From the NCBI RefSeq assembly GCF_002105285.1, contig NZ_MUHR01000005.1, forward strand, positions 186,001 through 250,000: 64,000 nucleotides of DNA, given 5' to 3'. Shown here piece after piece: positions 27,954 through 37,806 of this stretch. This DNA comes from Planktotalea arctica (GTDB lineage Bacteria > Pseudomonadota > Alphaproteobacteria > Rhodobacterales > Rhodobacteraceae). Both the position numbers and the translations under genes were made by a program. The notes under the pieces are model-generated. The model did not search any database. It saw only the letters and a program-made list of their open reading frames with translations, and was not told where the DNA came from. The first letter of the stretch is position 1; each line of letters starts with the position of its first letter.

Positions 27954-29842
27954 AGCTGTTGCTCGCCTTTCGAATTGCGTTGCAGTATCTGTGTCATTTG
28001 CTCTCTCACCTCGGCTTTGCGGCGCGGGGCGACTTCGCGAACTTTGGTCATGAAAGCCTCGTTCTCAAAGGGCGGAATATTGACGTCGTAAGTATCGGCC
28101 ACCTCAACCATGCCTTCGCGGTCAGATATGTCAAAGACATCGACCATATCGCTGGCCTTGTCGCTGGGAACGCCGAGCGCCTCGAAGGCGGAGCGCGCCA
28201 TGCGCAGCGAGCTGTCATAGGTTTCGCGGATGATATCGCGGCAGCCCGCGGAATAAAGCTCGTAGACGTGGTTGCGATCCATCGCGCGGGCCATGATGTG
28301 CACGTTTGGATGGGTTGAATGGATGTAGTGCACCATTTCCGTAATCTGTTCTTCATTGTCGATTGCGATCACAATTAGCTTTGCGTCATGGATGCCTGCC
28401 GCGTGCAAAAGGTCCGGGCGGCTGGCATCGCCAAAGTAGGCCTTTACGCCAAATTTTTCCAACATATCAAGTTGCTTCGAGGAATAGTCAATGACGGTAG
28501 GGGTGTGCCATGCCGCACGTAGAACGCGGGCGACCATACCGCCGACCCGGCCATGGCCTGCAATAATGATGTTGGACCCTGCGTCGATTTCATCGGTCTC
28601 GCGGGTTTCCCCCATGACGTAGCGCGGCGCGATGAGGCGGTCGTAGATGATGAACAGCGCAGGTGTCAGAAGCATTGATAGCGCGACGACGAGTAGGAGA
28701 ATATCTGCGATGGAGGACGGGATAATTTGCCCTGCGACTGTGAAAGACAGCAGCACAAACCCGAATTCACCCGCCTGTGCCAGACCGAGTGCAAAGAGCC
28801 ATTTGTCCGCTCCGCCAAGTTTGAAGATGTGCGCAAGAACCAGAAGTACCAGAACCTTGATCGCAATCAGGCCAAGCGTCATTGCGACGATGTTAAAAAG
28901 GTTCTCAGAAAGCAGTACAAAGTTGATGCCTGCGCCCACGCTCATGAAGAATAGGCCAAGAAGGAGGCCACGGAACGGATCGATGTCGCTTTCGAGTTCA
29001 TGGCGGTAGGCAGAGTTGGCCAGCACCACGCCTGCGATGAACGTGCCGAGTGCGGGTGATAGACCGACAAGCGACATCAAGAGGGCGATCCCTATAACGA
29101 TGAGTAGCGCACCAGCTACGAAAAGTTCCCGCAGACCTGCGCCCGCAATAAAGCGAAAGATCGGCGCGGTGAGAAAGCTACCGCCAAGGATCACGGCGGC
29201 GACTGCACCGACGGTGACCAGCGTGGTCTGCCACCCGTTCAGCCCCGCGACGAGGCTCATGGCGGCACCGTGATCGCCCTCGCTCGCGTGCGCCGCGTCA
29301 GCGCCATGGGCTGCGACGCCCATCAATTCGGGTATCGCCAAAAGCGGCAAGAGCGCGAGCATCGGAATGACCGCGATATCCTGCGTGAGCAGAACCGAGA
29401 AACTGGACTGCCCGCCGTCCGATTTCATCAGCCCTTTTTCATTCAGCGTTTGCAAAACGATCGCCGTAGAGGACAGCGCCATGACGAGGCCAATGGCGAG
29501 CGATATCGACCAAGGCTGCCCCAGCGCCATACATGCGCCCATTACGATTATTGTGGTTAACCCAACTTGCCCGCCGCCTAGCCCAAGAAGTTTGGCGCGC
29601 ATCGCCCAAAGCATTTTCGGCTCTAGCTCCAGTCCCACGAGGAAGAGCATCATTACGATGCCGAATTCTGCAAAATGCTGGATTGCGATCACATCCACAT
29701 GCAGTAGCGCCAGAATCGGGCTGATGATGATCCCTGCGATCAGATATCCAAGCACGGAGCCAAGCCCGAGGCGCGAAGCGGTCGGCACTGCGATCACGCC
29801 CGCGCAGAGGAATATGAAGGCGAGCAGCAGAAAATCGGTCAT
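27950..29842 (-). CDS. Kef-type monovalent cation:proton antiporter (CPA2 family)
   Basis: The frame is open from 29917, but the ATG at 29842 is preceded by GGAAGG at the right distance and starts at the first membrane helix, giving 630 residues. Residues 1-395 carry about twelve helices of the Na+/H+ exchanger superfamily. Residues 415-530 form a TrkA-N/RCK Rossmann domain ([17 protein letters not shown]) that binds NAD(H) or related ligands. A C-terminal tail follows. It resembles KefB/KefC and probably exports K+ in exchange for H+. Its stop overlaps the aminotransferase start by 4 bp. The divergent smpB gene begins 143 bp away. Confidence 0.9.
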   Translation of the reverse strand: MTDFLLLAFIFLCAGVIAVPTASRLGLGSVLGYLIAGIIISPILALLHVDVIAIQHFAEFGIVMMLFLVGLELEPKMLWAMRAKLLGLGGGQVGLTTIIVMGACMALGQPWSISLAIGLVMALSSTAIVLQTLNEKGLMKSDGGQSSFSVLLTQDIAVIPMLALLPLLAIPELMGVAAHGADAAHASEGDHGAAMSLVAGLNGWQTTLVTVGAVAAVILGGSFLTAPIFRFIAGAGLRELFVAGALLIVIGIALLMSLVGLSPALGTFIAGVVLANSAYRHELESDIDPFRGLLLGLFFMSVGAGINFVLLSENLFNIVAMTLGLIAIKVLVLLVLAHIFKLGGADKWLFALGLAQAGEFGFVLLSFTVAGQIIPSSIADILLLVVALSMLLTPALFIIYDRLIAPRYVMGETRETDEIDAGSNIIIAGHGRVGGMVARVLRAAWHTPTVIDYSSKQLDMLEKFGVKAYFGDASRPDLLHAAGIHDAKLIVIAIDNEEQITEMVHYIHSTHPNVHIMARAMDRNHVYELYSAGCRDIIRETYDSSLRMARSAFEALGVPSDKASDMVDVFDISDREGMVEVADTYDVNIPPFENEAFMTKVREVAPRRKAEVREQMTQILQRNSKGEQQL

Positions 29843-29985
29843 CATGGGCCTTCCGAGCAGGGCAATATCGCGCGACTCTGCGCAGGAGCGTGCATCAAGT
29901 CCAGAGCGTTTTCTCATATGGCCTTGGAGTGCGCGCGGATCGGGCCTATGTAGAGTGCTCAGATTTCAGAAAGACGACACGCGCC

Positions 29986-30462
29986 ATGGCCAAGCCGAAG
30001 GAAAAAGAAAACTACAAGGTGATCGCCGAGAACCGGCGCGCGCGTTATGATTACGCGATCGCGGACGACATCGAATGCGGCATCATCCTGCAAGGCTCCG
30101 AAGTCAAATCGCTGCGTGTGAACTCCGCCAATGTTGCCGAAAGCTACGCAGAGGTGAAGGATGGCGAGCTGTGGCTGGTGAACAGCTACATCGCGCCCTA
30201 TGAGCCTGCGAAAACATGGGGGCACGAATTGCGCCGTCGCCGCAAATTGCTCGCCTCCAAAAAAGAGCTGTCGCGCATGTGGTCCGAAACGCAGCGCAAG
30301 GGCATGACGCTGGTGCCTTTGGTGCTGTATTTCAATCACAAGGGTTTCGTGAAGCTGAAGATCGGCATCGCCAAGGGCAAGCAAAACCATGACAAACGCG
30401 CCAGCGACGCCAAGCGCGATTGGGGTCGCCAAAAGCAGCGCCTGCTCCGGCACGCGGAGTAA
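29986..30462 (+). CDS. smpB: SsrA-binding protein SmpB
   Basis: The frame is open from 29890 but the homologous product starts at ATG 29986 ([20 protein letters not shown]), giving the usual 158 residues. It shows the RNA-binding OB fold with GCEVKSLR-like [19 protein letters not shown], and the basic C-terminal tail [13 protein letters not shown] that enters the ribosomal decoding site. It binds tmRNA and rescues stalled ribosomes. No tmRNA gene is recognisable in the window. Confidence 0.96.
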   Translation: MAKPKEKENYKVIAENRRARYDYAIADDIECGIILQGSEVKSLRVNSANVAESYAEVKDGELWLVNSYIAPYEPAKTWGHELRRRRKLLASKKELSRMWSETQRKGMTLVPLVLYFNHKGFVKLKIGIAKGKQNHDKRASDAKRDWGRQKQRLLRHAE

Positions 30463-30607
30463 CGCGCACCCACCTTCCCCTTCTCAAACGGGGAGTTTTC
30501 CCTACCTTTCCCCATGACGCGCGAGCACGCTTGCAGTTAGTGATCGCTGCGCATGGGCACGGGCCGCGATTGCGCGCACATAAAATGGCCCGACGGGAAG
30601 GAATACT

Positions 30608-30880
30608 ATGGAACTCTTGATTGGTCTGATTTCGGGCGCGGTCGGCGGCAATGTCGCGGGCGGTGTATTGAAGAACCTGAACCAGGGCACGCTCATCAAT
30701 TCGATCTCCGGCATTGTAGGCGGTGGTTTGGGCGGCACGGTGCTTGGCATGATGGGCGCAGGCGGCGCAGCGGGCGGTCTCGATATCACGTCGATCCTGA
30801 CGCAGGTTGCCGGCGGTGGTATCGGTGGCGGTGTGGTTCTGGCGATCGTTGGGGTTGTTAAGAACATGATGGCGAAGTAG
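30608..30880 (+). CDS. Small glycine-rich hydrophobic protein
   Basis: The 90-residue protein is almost wholly made of glycine-zipper-like hydrophobic segments (LIGLISGAVGGNVAGGVL, GIVGGGLGGTVLGMMGAGGAAGG, GGGIGGGVVLAIVGVVKNMMAK). The ATG has GGAAGGA upstream. The frame has good third-position GC and no overlap with known genes, so I consider it real. The composition suggests a membrane-inserted or oligomeric glycine-zipper protein; function unknown. It stands alone between smpB and the sulfurtransferase gene. Confidence 0.7.
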   Translation: MELLIGLISGAVGGNVAGGVLKNLNQGTLINSISGIVGGGLGGTVLGMMGAGGAAGGLDITSILTQVAGGGIGGGVVLAIVGVVKNMMAK

Positions 30881-31004
30881 CTCGCAGCATCCGGGCATCG
30901 CGATAGTGCGGTGCCCACTCTTGCGCCGAACACGTGCCCCAAACACTTGCCACTGCGCGCCCTCGGCAGTAAGCAAGTCATGACATTATGAGGGGGCTTT
31001 TCAC

Positions 31005-31862
31005 ATGGCATTGGACGACCCGAAGACCTTGGTTTCAACCGATTGGCTGGCAGCGCATATGCGTGATCCCGATTTGCGGATCATTGATGCGTCGTGGTAC
31101 ATGGAGGCTGAAAACCGCGATGCCAAGGCGGAGTATGATGCCGGCCACATTCCCGGTGCGCGTTTCTTCGATATTGACGAAATCAGTGATGCGCGTTCAT
31201 CCCTGCCTCACATGGTTCCGAGCGGCGAGAAATTCATGTCCCGTATGCGCGCTATGGGCATCGGCGACGGACATCAGGTTGTCGTCTATGATGGCGCGGG
31301 TCTTTTTTCTGCGCCGCGCGTGTGGTGGATGTTCCGGCTGATGGGCCAGATGAATGTCGCGGTGCTGGATGGTGGTTTGAAGAAATGGCTGGCTGAGGGC
31401 CGCGAAGTCGAAGACCTGCCCCCTGTCATTCGCGATCGGCACATGATGGTGCGCTTTCAGAACCAGATGGTGAAGGACGTCACGCAAGTTGCGGCCGCGG
31501 CCAAACTGGGTGCGCCCCAGATCGTCGATGCGCGTCCGCCGGAGCGGTTTGCTGGTAGCGTGCCCGAGCCACGCGCAGGTCTGCGCGCAGGCCATATTCC
31601 CGGATCGCGCAACGTCTACTACAAGGACTTGTTGAGCGAGGATGGCACCATGAAAGCGCCCGACGCTTTGAAAGCGGCCTTTGCCGCAGGCGGCGTTGAT
31701 ATGAGCAAGCCTGTCATCACCACATGCGGCTCTGGCATCACGGCCTGTATCCTTGCGCTTGCGCTGGAGCGGATCGGCAAGAGCGATCACGCCGTCTATG
31801 ACGGGTCCTGGACCGAATGGGGCTCTGTCCCGACCATGCCAATCGAAACCGGAGAAGCCTGA
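31005..31862 (+). CDS. sseA: 3-mercaptopyruvate/thiosulfate sulfurtransferase
   Basis: The 285-residue protein has two rhodanese domains. The first ends near residue 135 and lacks a cysteine loop; the second carries the active-site loop CGSGIT with Cys241, typical of mercaptopyruvate sulfurtransferases. It transfers sulfane sulfur to cyanide or thiols. The start has GAGGGGG upstream. The stop and the ATG of the aminotransferase share one base (TGATG), so the two genes form an operon. Confidence 0.93.
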   Translation: MALDDPKTLVSTDWLAAHMRDPDLRIIDASWYMEAENRDAKAEYDAGHIPGARFFDIDEISDARSSLPHMVPSGEKFMSRMRAMGIGDGHQVVVYDGAGLFSAPRVWWMFRLMGQMNVAVLDGGLKKWLAEGREVEDLPPVIRDRHMMVRFQNQMVKDVTQVAAAAKLGAPQIVDARPPERFAGSVPEPRAGLRAGHIPGSRNVYYKDLLSEDGTMKAPDALKAAFAAGGVDMSKPVITTCGSGITACILALALERIGKSDHAVYDGSWTEWGSVPTMPIETGEA

Positions 31863-33046
31863 TGTTTGCCAATCTTAAAGCACAACCTGCCGATAAAATT
31901 CTCGCGCTGGTCAAAGCCTACCGCGAAGACCCGCGCGCGGAAAAGATCGACCTTGGCGTTGGAGTCTACAAAAACGCAGAAGGCGTCACGCCCGTCATGC
32001 GGGCCGTGAAAAAGGCAGAGCAGCAGCTTTGGGAGCTTGAGAGCACCAAGTCCTATGTTGGCCTTGCCGGTGATCCTGCGTTTTCCGATGTGATGATCGA
32101 CATGGTCTTGGGCGATGCGGTTGCGCGCGGCAATGTTGCAGCGGCGGCGACCCCCGGGGGGACCGGCGCGTGCCGCCAAGCGTTTGAGTTGATCAAGATG
32201 GCCAACCCGGGTGCGCGCGTTTTCGTGTCCAACCCCACATGGCCGAACCACACCTCAATCCTGAATTATCTGGAAATAGAGGTCGTGCCCTACCGCTATT
32301 TCGACGCCGACACGCGCGGTGTTGATTTCGACGGGATGATGGCTGATCTGAAAACCGCAAAAGCGGGTGATATCGTGCTCTTGCATGGTTGCTGTCACAA
32401 TCCGACGGGCGCGAACTTGAACGCGATGCAATGGCAGATCGTCGTTGATATCTTGCTTGAAACAGGCGCGATTCCGATGATCGACATTGCCTATCAGGGC
32501 TTTGGCGATGGTCTGGAGCAGGACGCCGCTGGCACGCGCCTTGTGGCCTCCTCCGTACCGGAATGCCTGATTGCAGCAAGTTGTTCGAAGAATTTTGGCA
32601 TCTACCGTGAGCGCACGGGTATCTTGATGGCGGTTTCCGCCGATGCCTCGCAGCACGCGTTGAACCAGGACACGCTGGCGTTCTTGAACCGTCAGAATTT
32701 CTCGTTCCCGCCAGATCATGGCGCGCGTTTGGTGACGATGGTTCTAAGCGATCCTGATCTGCGCGCGAATTGGGCGGCCGAGCTTGAAGAGGTGCGCCTT
32801 GGCATGCTTGGGCTGCGCGAGCAGTTGGCGGGCGAGTTGCAACGCCTTGGTGGCTCGGACCGATTTGGCTTTCTGGCGCAGCATCGCGGCATGTTCTCGC
32901 GGCTGGGCACGACGCCTGAGATGGTCGAGAAACTGCGTGCGGAGCATGGAATTTATATGGTCGGGGACAGCCGTATGAACATTGCTGGCTTGAATGCGCA
33001 GTCCGTGCCGATCTTGGCGAAAGCGATTGTAGACGCCGGGATTTGA
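31862..33046 (+). CDS. Aromatic amino acid/aspartate aminotransferase (class I)
   Basis: The frame is open from 31817; homology and the TGATG junction with sseA place the start at 31862, giving 394 residues. It belongs to the class-Ia AspC/TyrB group: GVYKNAEGVTPVMRAVKKAE near the start, the proline-containing LLHGCCHNPTGANL, and the PLP lysine in ASCSKNFGIYRERTG. It exchanges amino groups between aromatic amino acids or aspartate and 2-oxoglutarate. Which substrate dominates is not clear. Confidence 0.92.
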   Translation: MFANLKAQPADKILALVKAYREDPRAEKIDLGVGVYKNAEGVTPVMRAVKKAEQQLWELESTKSYVGLAGDPAFSDVMIDMVLGDAVARGNVAAAATPGGTGACRQAFELIKMANPGARVFVSNPTWPNHTSILNYLEIEVVPYRYFDADTRGVDFDGMMADLKTAKAGDIVLLHGCCHNPTGANLNAMQWQIVVDILLETGAIPMIDIAYQGFGDGLEQDAAGTRLVASSVPECLIAASCSKNFGIYRERTGILMAVSADASQHALNQDTLAFLNRQNFSFPPDHGARLVTMVLSDPDLRANWAAELEEVRLGMLGLREQLAGELQRLGGSDRFGFLAQHRGMFSRLGTTPEMVEKLRAEHGIYMVGDSRMNIAGLNAQSVPILAKAIVDAGI

Positions 33047-33079
33047 GGGGTTTCGTCTCAGCCGTACCGAGCCGACAGG

Positions 33080-33127
33080 CTGGGGGCTAGCCCCCAGACC
33101 CCCAGAGTTTAAGGGCAAGATGAAGGG
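33080..33127. repeat. Palindromic 3'-end element, copy 1
   Basis: CTGGGGGCTAGCCCCCAG (33080-33097) is a perfect 18-bp palindrome, followed by a second C run and GAGTTTAAGGGCAAGATGAAGG up to the stop of the minus-strand phosphatase gene. An almost identical unit lies at 37759-37806. On the minus strand the order is stop codon, CTTCATCTTGCCCTTAAACTC, G-run, palindrome. A terminator or REP-like role at convergent gene ends is likely. Confidence 0.75.
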
Positions 33128-33859
33128 TTACGCAGGCTTTAAGGGCTTGCGTCCATCTTTTGTTATGACGTGGATATCTGTGCCCTCAAACACTGCGGCG
33201 GTCAGAGGTTTTCCGTAGCCCGCACCTGTATCGAGATTGACGTGATTACCTGCGTGAAGCGGAGCATCAACCGGTGTGTGCCCATGCACGACGAGTGCGC
33301 CATGATCGCTGGTGTCATGCGAGAAATCTTCCCTGATCCAGACCAGATCGTTTTCGGCCTGCTCGGCAAGCGGCACGCGGGGACGCACGCCTGCGTGGCA
33401 GAAGAATAGGGGCCCCTGCGAGATTGAGATTTCGCAGTCTTGCAAGAAGCGTTGATGACTTAAAGGCACGGCTTTGCGCGCTTCGTCGTGCACATCGAAC
33501 AGGCGACGGCGGTTGCCCACATCGACGCCGTAGGACGCCAGAGTCGTCGTGCCGCCGAGGCGTTCGTGCAGCCAGTGATAGCCTACAAGCAGGTGGGAAT
33601 CGTGGCGCGGGGTCGGCTCCATGAACCACTCGAACATGCGGTCATGATTGCCTTTGAGGAAGCGCCATGGCTTGCCTGCGGATTTGCCGTCCATGAGGCG
33701 GGCGATGACGGCTTTGCTATCGCTGCCGCGATCCACATAGTCTCCAAGGAAAATGATGGGAGCGTTCTTGCCGCCGTCCGCTTCGATGCGTGCGAGCGCG
33801 TCTTCCAGCATCTCTAACTGGCCGTGAATGTCGCCGATGGCGTAAATGGGATGTGTCAT
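33128..33859 (-). CDS. Serine/threonine-type metallophosphatase (PPP family)
   Basis: The 243-residue protein shows the full set of PPP metallophosphoesterase motifs in order: GDIHGQ, GDYVDRG, GNHDRMFEW, a central HAGVRP and the late VHGHTPV. These bind two metal ions. Bacterial members are protein phosphatases or diadenosine tetraphosphatases; the length and motif spacing suit the PrpA/ApaH-like group. It is transcribed convergently to the aminotransferase gene and starts 54 bp downstream of the serA stop on the same strand. Confidence 0.9.
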   Translation of the reverse strand: MTHPIYAIGDIHGQLEMLEDALARIEADGGKNAPIIFLGDYVDRGSDSKAVIARLMDGKSAGKPWRFLKGNHDRMFEWFMEPTPRHDSHLLVGYHWLHERLGGTTTLASYGVDVGNRRRLFDVHDEARKAVPLSHQRFLQDCEISISQGPLFFCHAGVRPRVPLAEQAENDLVWIREDFSHDTSDHGALVVHGHTPVDAPLHAGNHVNLDTGAGYGKPLTAAVFEGTDIHVITKDGRKPLKPA

Positions 33860-33913
33860 GCGCGCAGGTTTATGCGAGAAAGGCCGCCCTGAGAAGAGCG
33901 GCCTGTCATTTGT

Positions 33914-35509
33914 CTAAGCGACGTCGAAGGCGAGCGGCTTGACTTGTTGGAACATGCCTGTGCCCTCGAGTGTTTTCAGCACATTTGCAGGGATCGGATG
34001 GTCTACGTAGAGCAGCGCAATCGCCTCGCCGCCCGCATCCGAGCGTCCGAGCGTAAAGTTCGCGATGTTCACGCCATTTTTGCCCATCGTGTTGCCCAAG
34101 AGGCCGATGATGCCAGGCACGTCTTCGTTGGTCGTATAGAGCATATGGGCTCCGATTTCCGCGTCGATGTTGATGCCCTTGATCTGGATGAAGCGCGGTT
34201 TACCGTCGCTGAAAACGGTTCCGGCGACAGAGCGTTCGCGTTTATCCGTGACGACCGTGACCTTGATATAGCCGTCAAACGTGCCGGACTTATCCTGATT
34301 GGTCGTGCTGATCTTGATGCCGCGTTCTGCTGCGATAACGGGGGCGGACACCATGTTCACATCGGGGTTCACGCGTTTCATGATACCTGCGATGGACGCG
34401 CAATTGAGCGCATCGAGGTTCATGGAAGCGACGTTTCCATCATAGAGGATGTTGATCGCTTTGATCGGTTCATCCGTCATTTGGCCGATGAATGCACCAA
34501 GGTGGCCTGCCAAGGAAACCCAAGGGCCCATGATTTTGGCCTCTTCGGCGGTTACAGAAGGCATGTTGAGCGCGTTTTCAACCGCGCCTGTGTTGAGGTA
34601 GTTGGACATTTGCTGCGCCACTTGCAGGGCCACGTTTTCCTGCGCCTCGCTTGTCGCCGCGCCAAGGTGAGGCGTGCAGACCACGTTGGGGAGGCCAAAA
34701 AGCACGTTCTCTTTCGCAGGCTCAACAGCGAACACATCAAGCGCGGCGCCAGCCACATGACCCGATTTCAGCAGATCAGCCAGCGCTTCCTCATCAACAA
34801 GACCACCGCGCGCGCAGTTAATGATGCGGACACCTTTCTTGGTTTTGCCCAGGTTCTCGCGGCTGAGGATATTGGCGGTCGCTTCCGTGAAGGGCACGTG
34901 CAGCGTGATGAAATCGGAGCGTTTTAGCAGATCGTCGAGTTCGACCTTCTCAACGCCCATCTTTGCGGCTTTTTCCTCGCCAAGGAAGGGATCATAGGCG
35001 ATCACTTTCATCTTGAGGCCGCGCGCACGGTCGCACACGATCCCGCCGATGTTGCCTGCGCCGATCACGCCGAGGGTTTTACCTGTCAGCTCAACGCCCA
35101 TGAATTTGGACTTTTCCCATTTGCCTGCGTGGGTCGAGGCAGAGGCTTCGGGGATCTGACGCGCAACGGCGAACATCATCGCGATGGCATGTTCAGCGGT
35201 GGTTATCATGTTGCCGAAGGGCGTGTTCATCACGATCACGCCCTTCTTCGAGGCGGCGACCTTGTCGATGTTATCCGTGCCGATGCCTGCGCGCGCGATG
35301 ACCTTGAGGTTGGTGGCGGCGTTCAGGATCTTTTCGGTGACTTTGGTGGCAGAGCGGATCGCAAGGCCGTCGTATTGGCCGATCACTTCGGCGAGCTTGT
35401 CTTTGTCCTTGCCAAGGTCGGGTTGGAAATCAACCTCGATACCGGCATCGCGGAAGATTTGAACGGCTGTTTCGCTGAGCTTGTCAGAAACGAGTACTTT
35501 GGGGGCCAT
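33914..35509 (-). CDS. serA: D-3-phosphoglycerate dehydrogenase
   Basis: The 531-residue enzyme is the long form with catalytic, NAD-binding, intervening ASB and ACT domains. Visible are GVIGAGNIGG for the dinucleotide, the CARGGLVDEEAL stretch with the catalytic Arg, and the His of CTPHLGAATSEAQ. The C-terminal ACT domain (GIIGLLGNTMGKNGVNIANF) suggests serine feedback. It makes 3-phosphohydroxypyruvate for serine synthesis. It lies 56 bp behind serC, which makes the next enzyme, in one operon under the serC leader. Confidence 0.97.
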   Translation of the reverse strand: MAPKVLVSDKLSETAVQIFRDAGIEVDFQPDLGKDKDKLAEVIGQYDGLAIRSATKVTEKILNAATNLKVIARAGIGTDNIDKVAASKKGVIVMNTPFGNMITTAEHAIAMMFAVARQIPEASASTHAGKWEKSKFMGVELTGKTLGVIGAGNIGGIVCDRARGLKMKVIAYDPFLGEEKAAKMGVEKVELDDLLKRSDFITLHVPFTEATANILSRENLGKTKKGVRIINCARGGLVDEEALADLLKSGHVAGAALDVFAVEPAKENVLFGLPNVVCTPHLGAATSEAQENVALQVAQQMSNYLNTGAVENALNMPSVTAEEAKIMGPWVSLAGHLGAFIGQMTDEPIKAINILYDGNVASMNLDALNCASIAGIMKRVNPDVNMVSAPVIAAERGIKISTTNQDKSGTFDGYIKVTVVTDKRERSVAGTVFSDGKPRFIQIKGINIDAEIGAHMLYTTNEDVPGIIGLLGNTMGKNGVNIANFTLGRSDAGGEAIALLYVDHPIPANVLKTLEGTGMFQQVKPLAFDVA

Positions 35510-35565
35510 GGTGTTGGTCCTTTTGAAATGGGGTGGTGTGCGAATTTTCTGGAAAATTCGAGATG

Positions 35566-36708
35566 TCAGGTTGCTGTGATTTCACTCTCGAACGCATAGG
35601 CGAGCCATGGGAGCATCGCTGCGATGTCCGATGTTTCGACCGTACCGCCGCACCAGATACGCAGGCCCGCAGGGGCGTCGCGATATCCGCCGATGTCTAG
35701 CGCGACATTCTCGGCTTCCATGCGTTTCGCCACTGCTTTGGCGAAGGTTGGGCCGTCCGAAATGCGTGAATCTGTGAACTTGAGGCAAACAGATGTGTTG
35801 GAGCGTGTCGCCGGATCAACCGCAAGAAAGTCGATCCAATCATTCTGTTCAACGAACTCTGTAATTGCAGCCGTGTTGGCGTCTGCGCGTGCGATGAGAC
35901 CCGTGAGGCCACCAACAGAGCGCGCCCATTCGAGCGCTTGCAGGTAATCCTCAACCGCCAGCATAGAGGGCGTATTGATCGTCGCACCTGTGAAGATGCC
36001 ATCAATCAGCTTGCCGCCCTTGGTGAGGCGGAAAATCTTGGGCAAGGGCCATGCGGGCGTGTAATTCTCAAGGCGCTCTACGGCGCGCGGAGACAAGATC
36101 AGCATCCCGTGCGCCGCCTCACCGCCAAGAACCTTCTGCCAAGAGAAGGTCGTTACGTCTAGTTTGTCCCAAGGCAGGTCCATCGCGAAAGCAGCGGATG
36201 TTGCATCGCATAGCGTGAGACCTGCCCGATTCGCAGGGATGATACCGCCATCGGGAACGCGCACACCGGAGGTCGTGCCGTTCCATGTGAAGCACACGTC
36301 ATGATCAAAGTTCACGGCGTTCAGATCAACGATTTCACCGTACTCGGCGGTTTTCACGGTCGCGTCGAGCTTGAGCTGCTTCACGGCGTCCGTGACCCAG
36401 CCTGCACCGAAACTCTCCCATGCGAGCATTTCTACAGGACGCGCGCCCAGAAGGTTCCACATGGCCATCTCGTACGCACCGGTATCAGAAGCAGGCACGA
36501 TGCCGATTTTGTAATCGGCGGGGATGCCAAGGATCGCTCGCGTCTCTTCAATCGCCGCCTTCAGTTTGTCTTTACCAATGGCAGCGCGGTGCGAGCGGCC
36601 AAGGGCGGCGTCGCTCAGATTGTCGAGTTTGAAAACGGGGGGCTTGGCGCATGGGCCAGACGAAAAACGCGGATTTGCCGGTCGCGTTGCCGGAATACTG
36701 ATAGCCAT
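35566..36708 (-). CDS. serC: Phosphoserine aminotransferase
   Basis: The frame is open back to 37677 but the upstream part is the complement of serB; homology starts at ATG 36708, giving 380 residues. The PLP lysine lies in [18 protein letters not shown] and the substrate loop in [13 protein letters not shown]. The enzyme belongs to the longer alphaproteobacterial SerC type. It converts phosphohydroxypyruvate to phosphoserine, between SerA (downstream in the operon) and SerB (divergent). A structured leader of the serC-motif type precedes the start. Confidence 0.94.
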   Translation of the reverse strand: MAISIPATRPANPRFSSGPCAKPPVFKLDNLSDAALGRSHRAAIGKDKLKAAIEETRAILGIPADYKIGIVPASDTGAYEMAMWNLLGARPVEMLAWESFGAGWVTDAVKQLKLDATVKTAEYGEIVDLNAVNFDHDVCFTWNGTTSGVRVPDGGIIPANRAGLTLCDATSAAFAMDLPWDKLDVTTFSWQKVLGGEAAHGMLILSPRAVERLENYTPAWPLPKIFRLTKGGKLIDGIFTGATINTPSMLAVEDYLQALEWARSVGGLTGLIARADANTAAITEFVEQNDWIDFLAVDPATRSNTSVCLKFTDSRISDGPTFAKAVAKRMEAENVALDIGGYRDAPAGLRIWCGGTVETSDIAAMLPWLAYAFESEITAT

Positions 36709-36800
36709 CACTGGTATCCTCACAGATATATGCCCTTCGTTGGGGAAGGGTGTCCCACCGCTGCGAATACGGGGCGGCGTGGGCTGGCACAATGGGTGAA
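36709..36800 (-). ncRNA. Putative serC leader RNA motif
   Basis: On the minus strand the serC 5' region folds into two hairpins. The first pairs GCCCACGCCGC with GCGGTGGG (36754-36783, one bulge). The second has perfect 6-bp arms CCCTTC/GAAGGG (36733-36750) with a six-base loop, about 25 nt before the ATG. A serC motif upstream of serC-serA operons has been described in alphaproteobacteria (Corbino and colleagues' second-class SAM riboswitch survey). The position, operon and two-hairpin shape agree; I could not check the consensus sequence. Confidence 0.5.
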
Positions 36801-36862
36801 ACGAAGCTATAGCGCCGCTTGAACGCCCAAATGCGCCATGAACGACTACGATAGGAAACTTG

Positions 36863-37744
36863 ATGAGCCAAATCGCGACACTCATTGGAGCGCCAGATGC
36901 GGGGGCGGTCACGCCTGCTTTGGTCGAAACGCTGCGCAATGCTTGGGGTGGCGGTGACGCGATTTGGCTGAGCGGCGGCGATGCAGCGGAGTTCGGGCTT
37001 GAGGCCGTGCCGGACAATCTTTGGGCGGTTTGGAGCGAGTTGCAAGCGCTCGGCGTGGACCTTGTGGTGCAGCCCGAAGAGGGGCGCCGCAAGAAGATGT
37101 TGCTCGCGGATATGGACAGCACCATGATCCAACAAGAGTGCATTGACGAATTGGCGGACGAGGCGGGCGTCGGCGCGCACGTGGCGGCGATAACCGCGGC
37201 GGCGATGAACGGCGAACTGGACTTTGACGGGGCGCTGCGTGAGCGCGTTGGTTTGCTGAGAGGGCTGCCCGAGAGTGTGATTGGCGATGTTTTGAAGACG
37301 CGGATTACGTTGATGCCGGGGGGGCCTGTTTTATTGGCGACAATGAAGGCGCATGGAGCGTATGCCGCGTTAGTGTCAGGTGGGTTTACCGCGTTTACAG
37401 CAGCGATCGCAGCGCGACTTGGATTTGATGAAAACCGCGCGAATACGTTGATTGCTGTAGGCGGCGTTTTGACAGGCGAAGTCGGGATGCCGATCTTGGG
37501 CAAGCAGGCCAAAGTTGATGCGCTGGAGGAGATTACGACGCATTTGGGAATTTCCGAAGCAGACGTGTTGGCGGTCGGGGATGGAGCGAATGATCTAGGG
37601 ATGCTTTTGCGCGCGGGTACCGGGGTCGCGTTGCACGCGAAACCATCCGTCGCGGCGGAGTGCGATGTGCGGATCAATCATGGGGATCTGACGGCGCTTC
37701 TATATGTTCAGGGCTATGCGCGGGATCAGTTTTCCGATTGCTAA
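36863..37744 (+). CDS. serB: Phosphoserine phosphatase
   Basis: The ATG at 36863 follows a TTG that only extends the frame; the product is 293 residues. The HAD catalytic motif [17 protein letters not shown] provides the nucleophile and acid/base aspartates, followed by the Ser/Thr motif in LVSGGFTAF and the [10 protein letters not shown] acidic motif. An N-terminal ACT-like region of about 75 residues precedes it. It dephosphorylates phosphoserine, the last step of serine synthesis, and stands divergent to serC-serA. Confidence 0.95.
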   Translation: MSQIATLIGAPDAGAVTPALVETLRNAWGGGDAIWLSGGDAAEFGLEAVPDNLWAVWSELQALGVDLVVQPEEGRRKKMLLADMDSTMIQQECIDELADEAGVGAHVAAITAAAMNGELDFDGALRERVGLLRGLPESVIGDVLKTRITLMPGGPVLLATMKAHGAYAALVSGGFTAFTAAIAARLGFDENRANTLIAVGGVLTGEVGMPILGKQAKVDALEEITTHLGISEADVLAVGDGANDLGMLLRAGTGVALHAKPSVAAECDVRINHGDLTALLYVQGYARDQFSDC

Positions 37745-37758
37745 CGCAATCGGACTGG

Positions 37759-37806
37759 TTGGGGGCTAGCCCCCAAACCCCCAGAGTTTAAAGGCAAGAT
37801 GAAGGA
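37759..37806. repeat. Palindromic 3'-end element, copy 2
   Basis: TTGGGGGCTAGCCCCCAA (37759-37776) followed by ACCCCC and AGAGTTTAAAGGCAAGATGAAGG repeats the unit at 33080 with only a few changes. It fills the 62-bp gap between the convergent serB and aroC stop codons and again abuts the stop of the minus-strand gene. Confidence 0.75.

Noticed and set aside
29890-29985. Longer start for smpB
   Set aside because: The extra 32 residues are not part of SmpB proteins; the standard start MAKPK at 29986 gives the family's normal length.
35566-37677. A 703-codon frame that would fuse a 320-residue Ser/Pro-rich N-terminal domain to SerC
   Set aside because: The added part is the complement of serB, is low-complexity, and would bury the serC leader hairpins inside a coding region. 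The real SerC starts at 36708.
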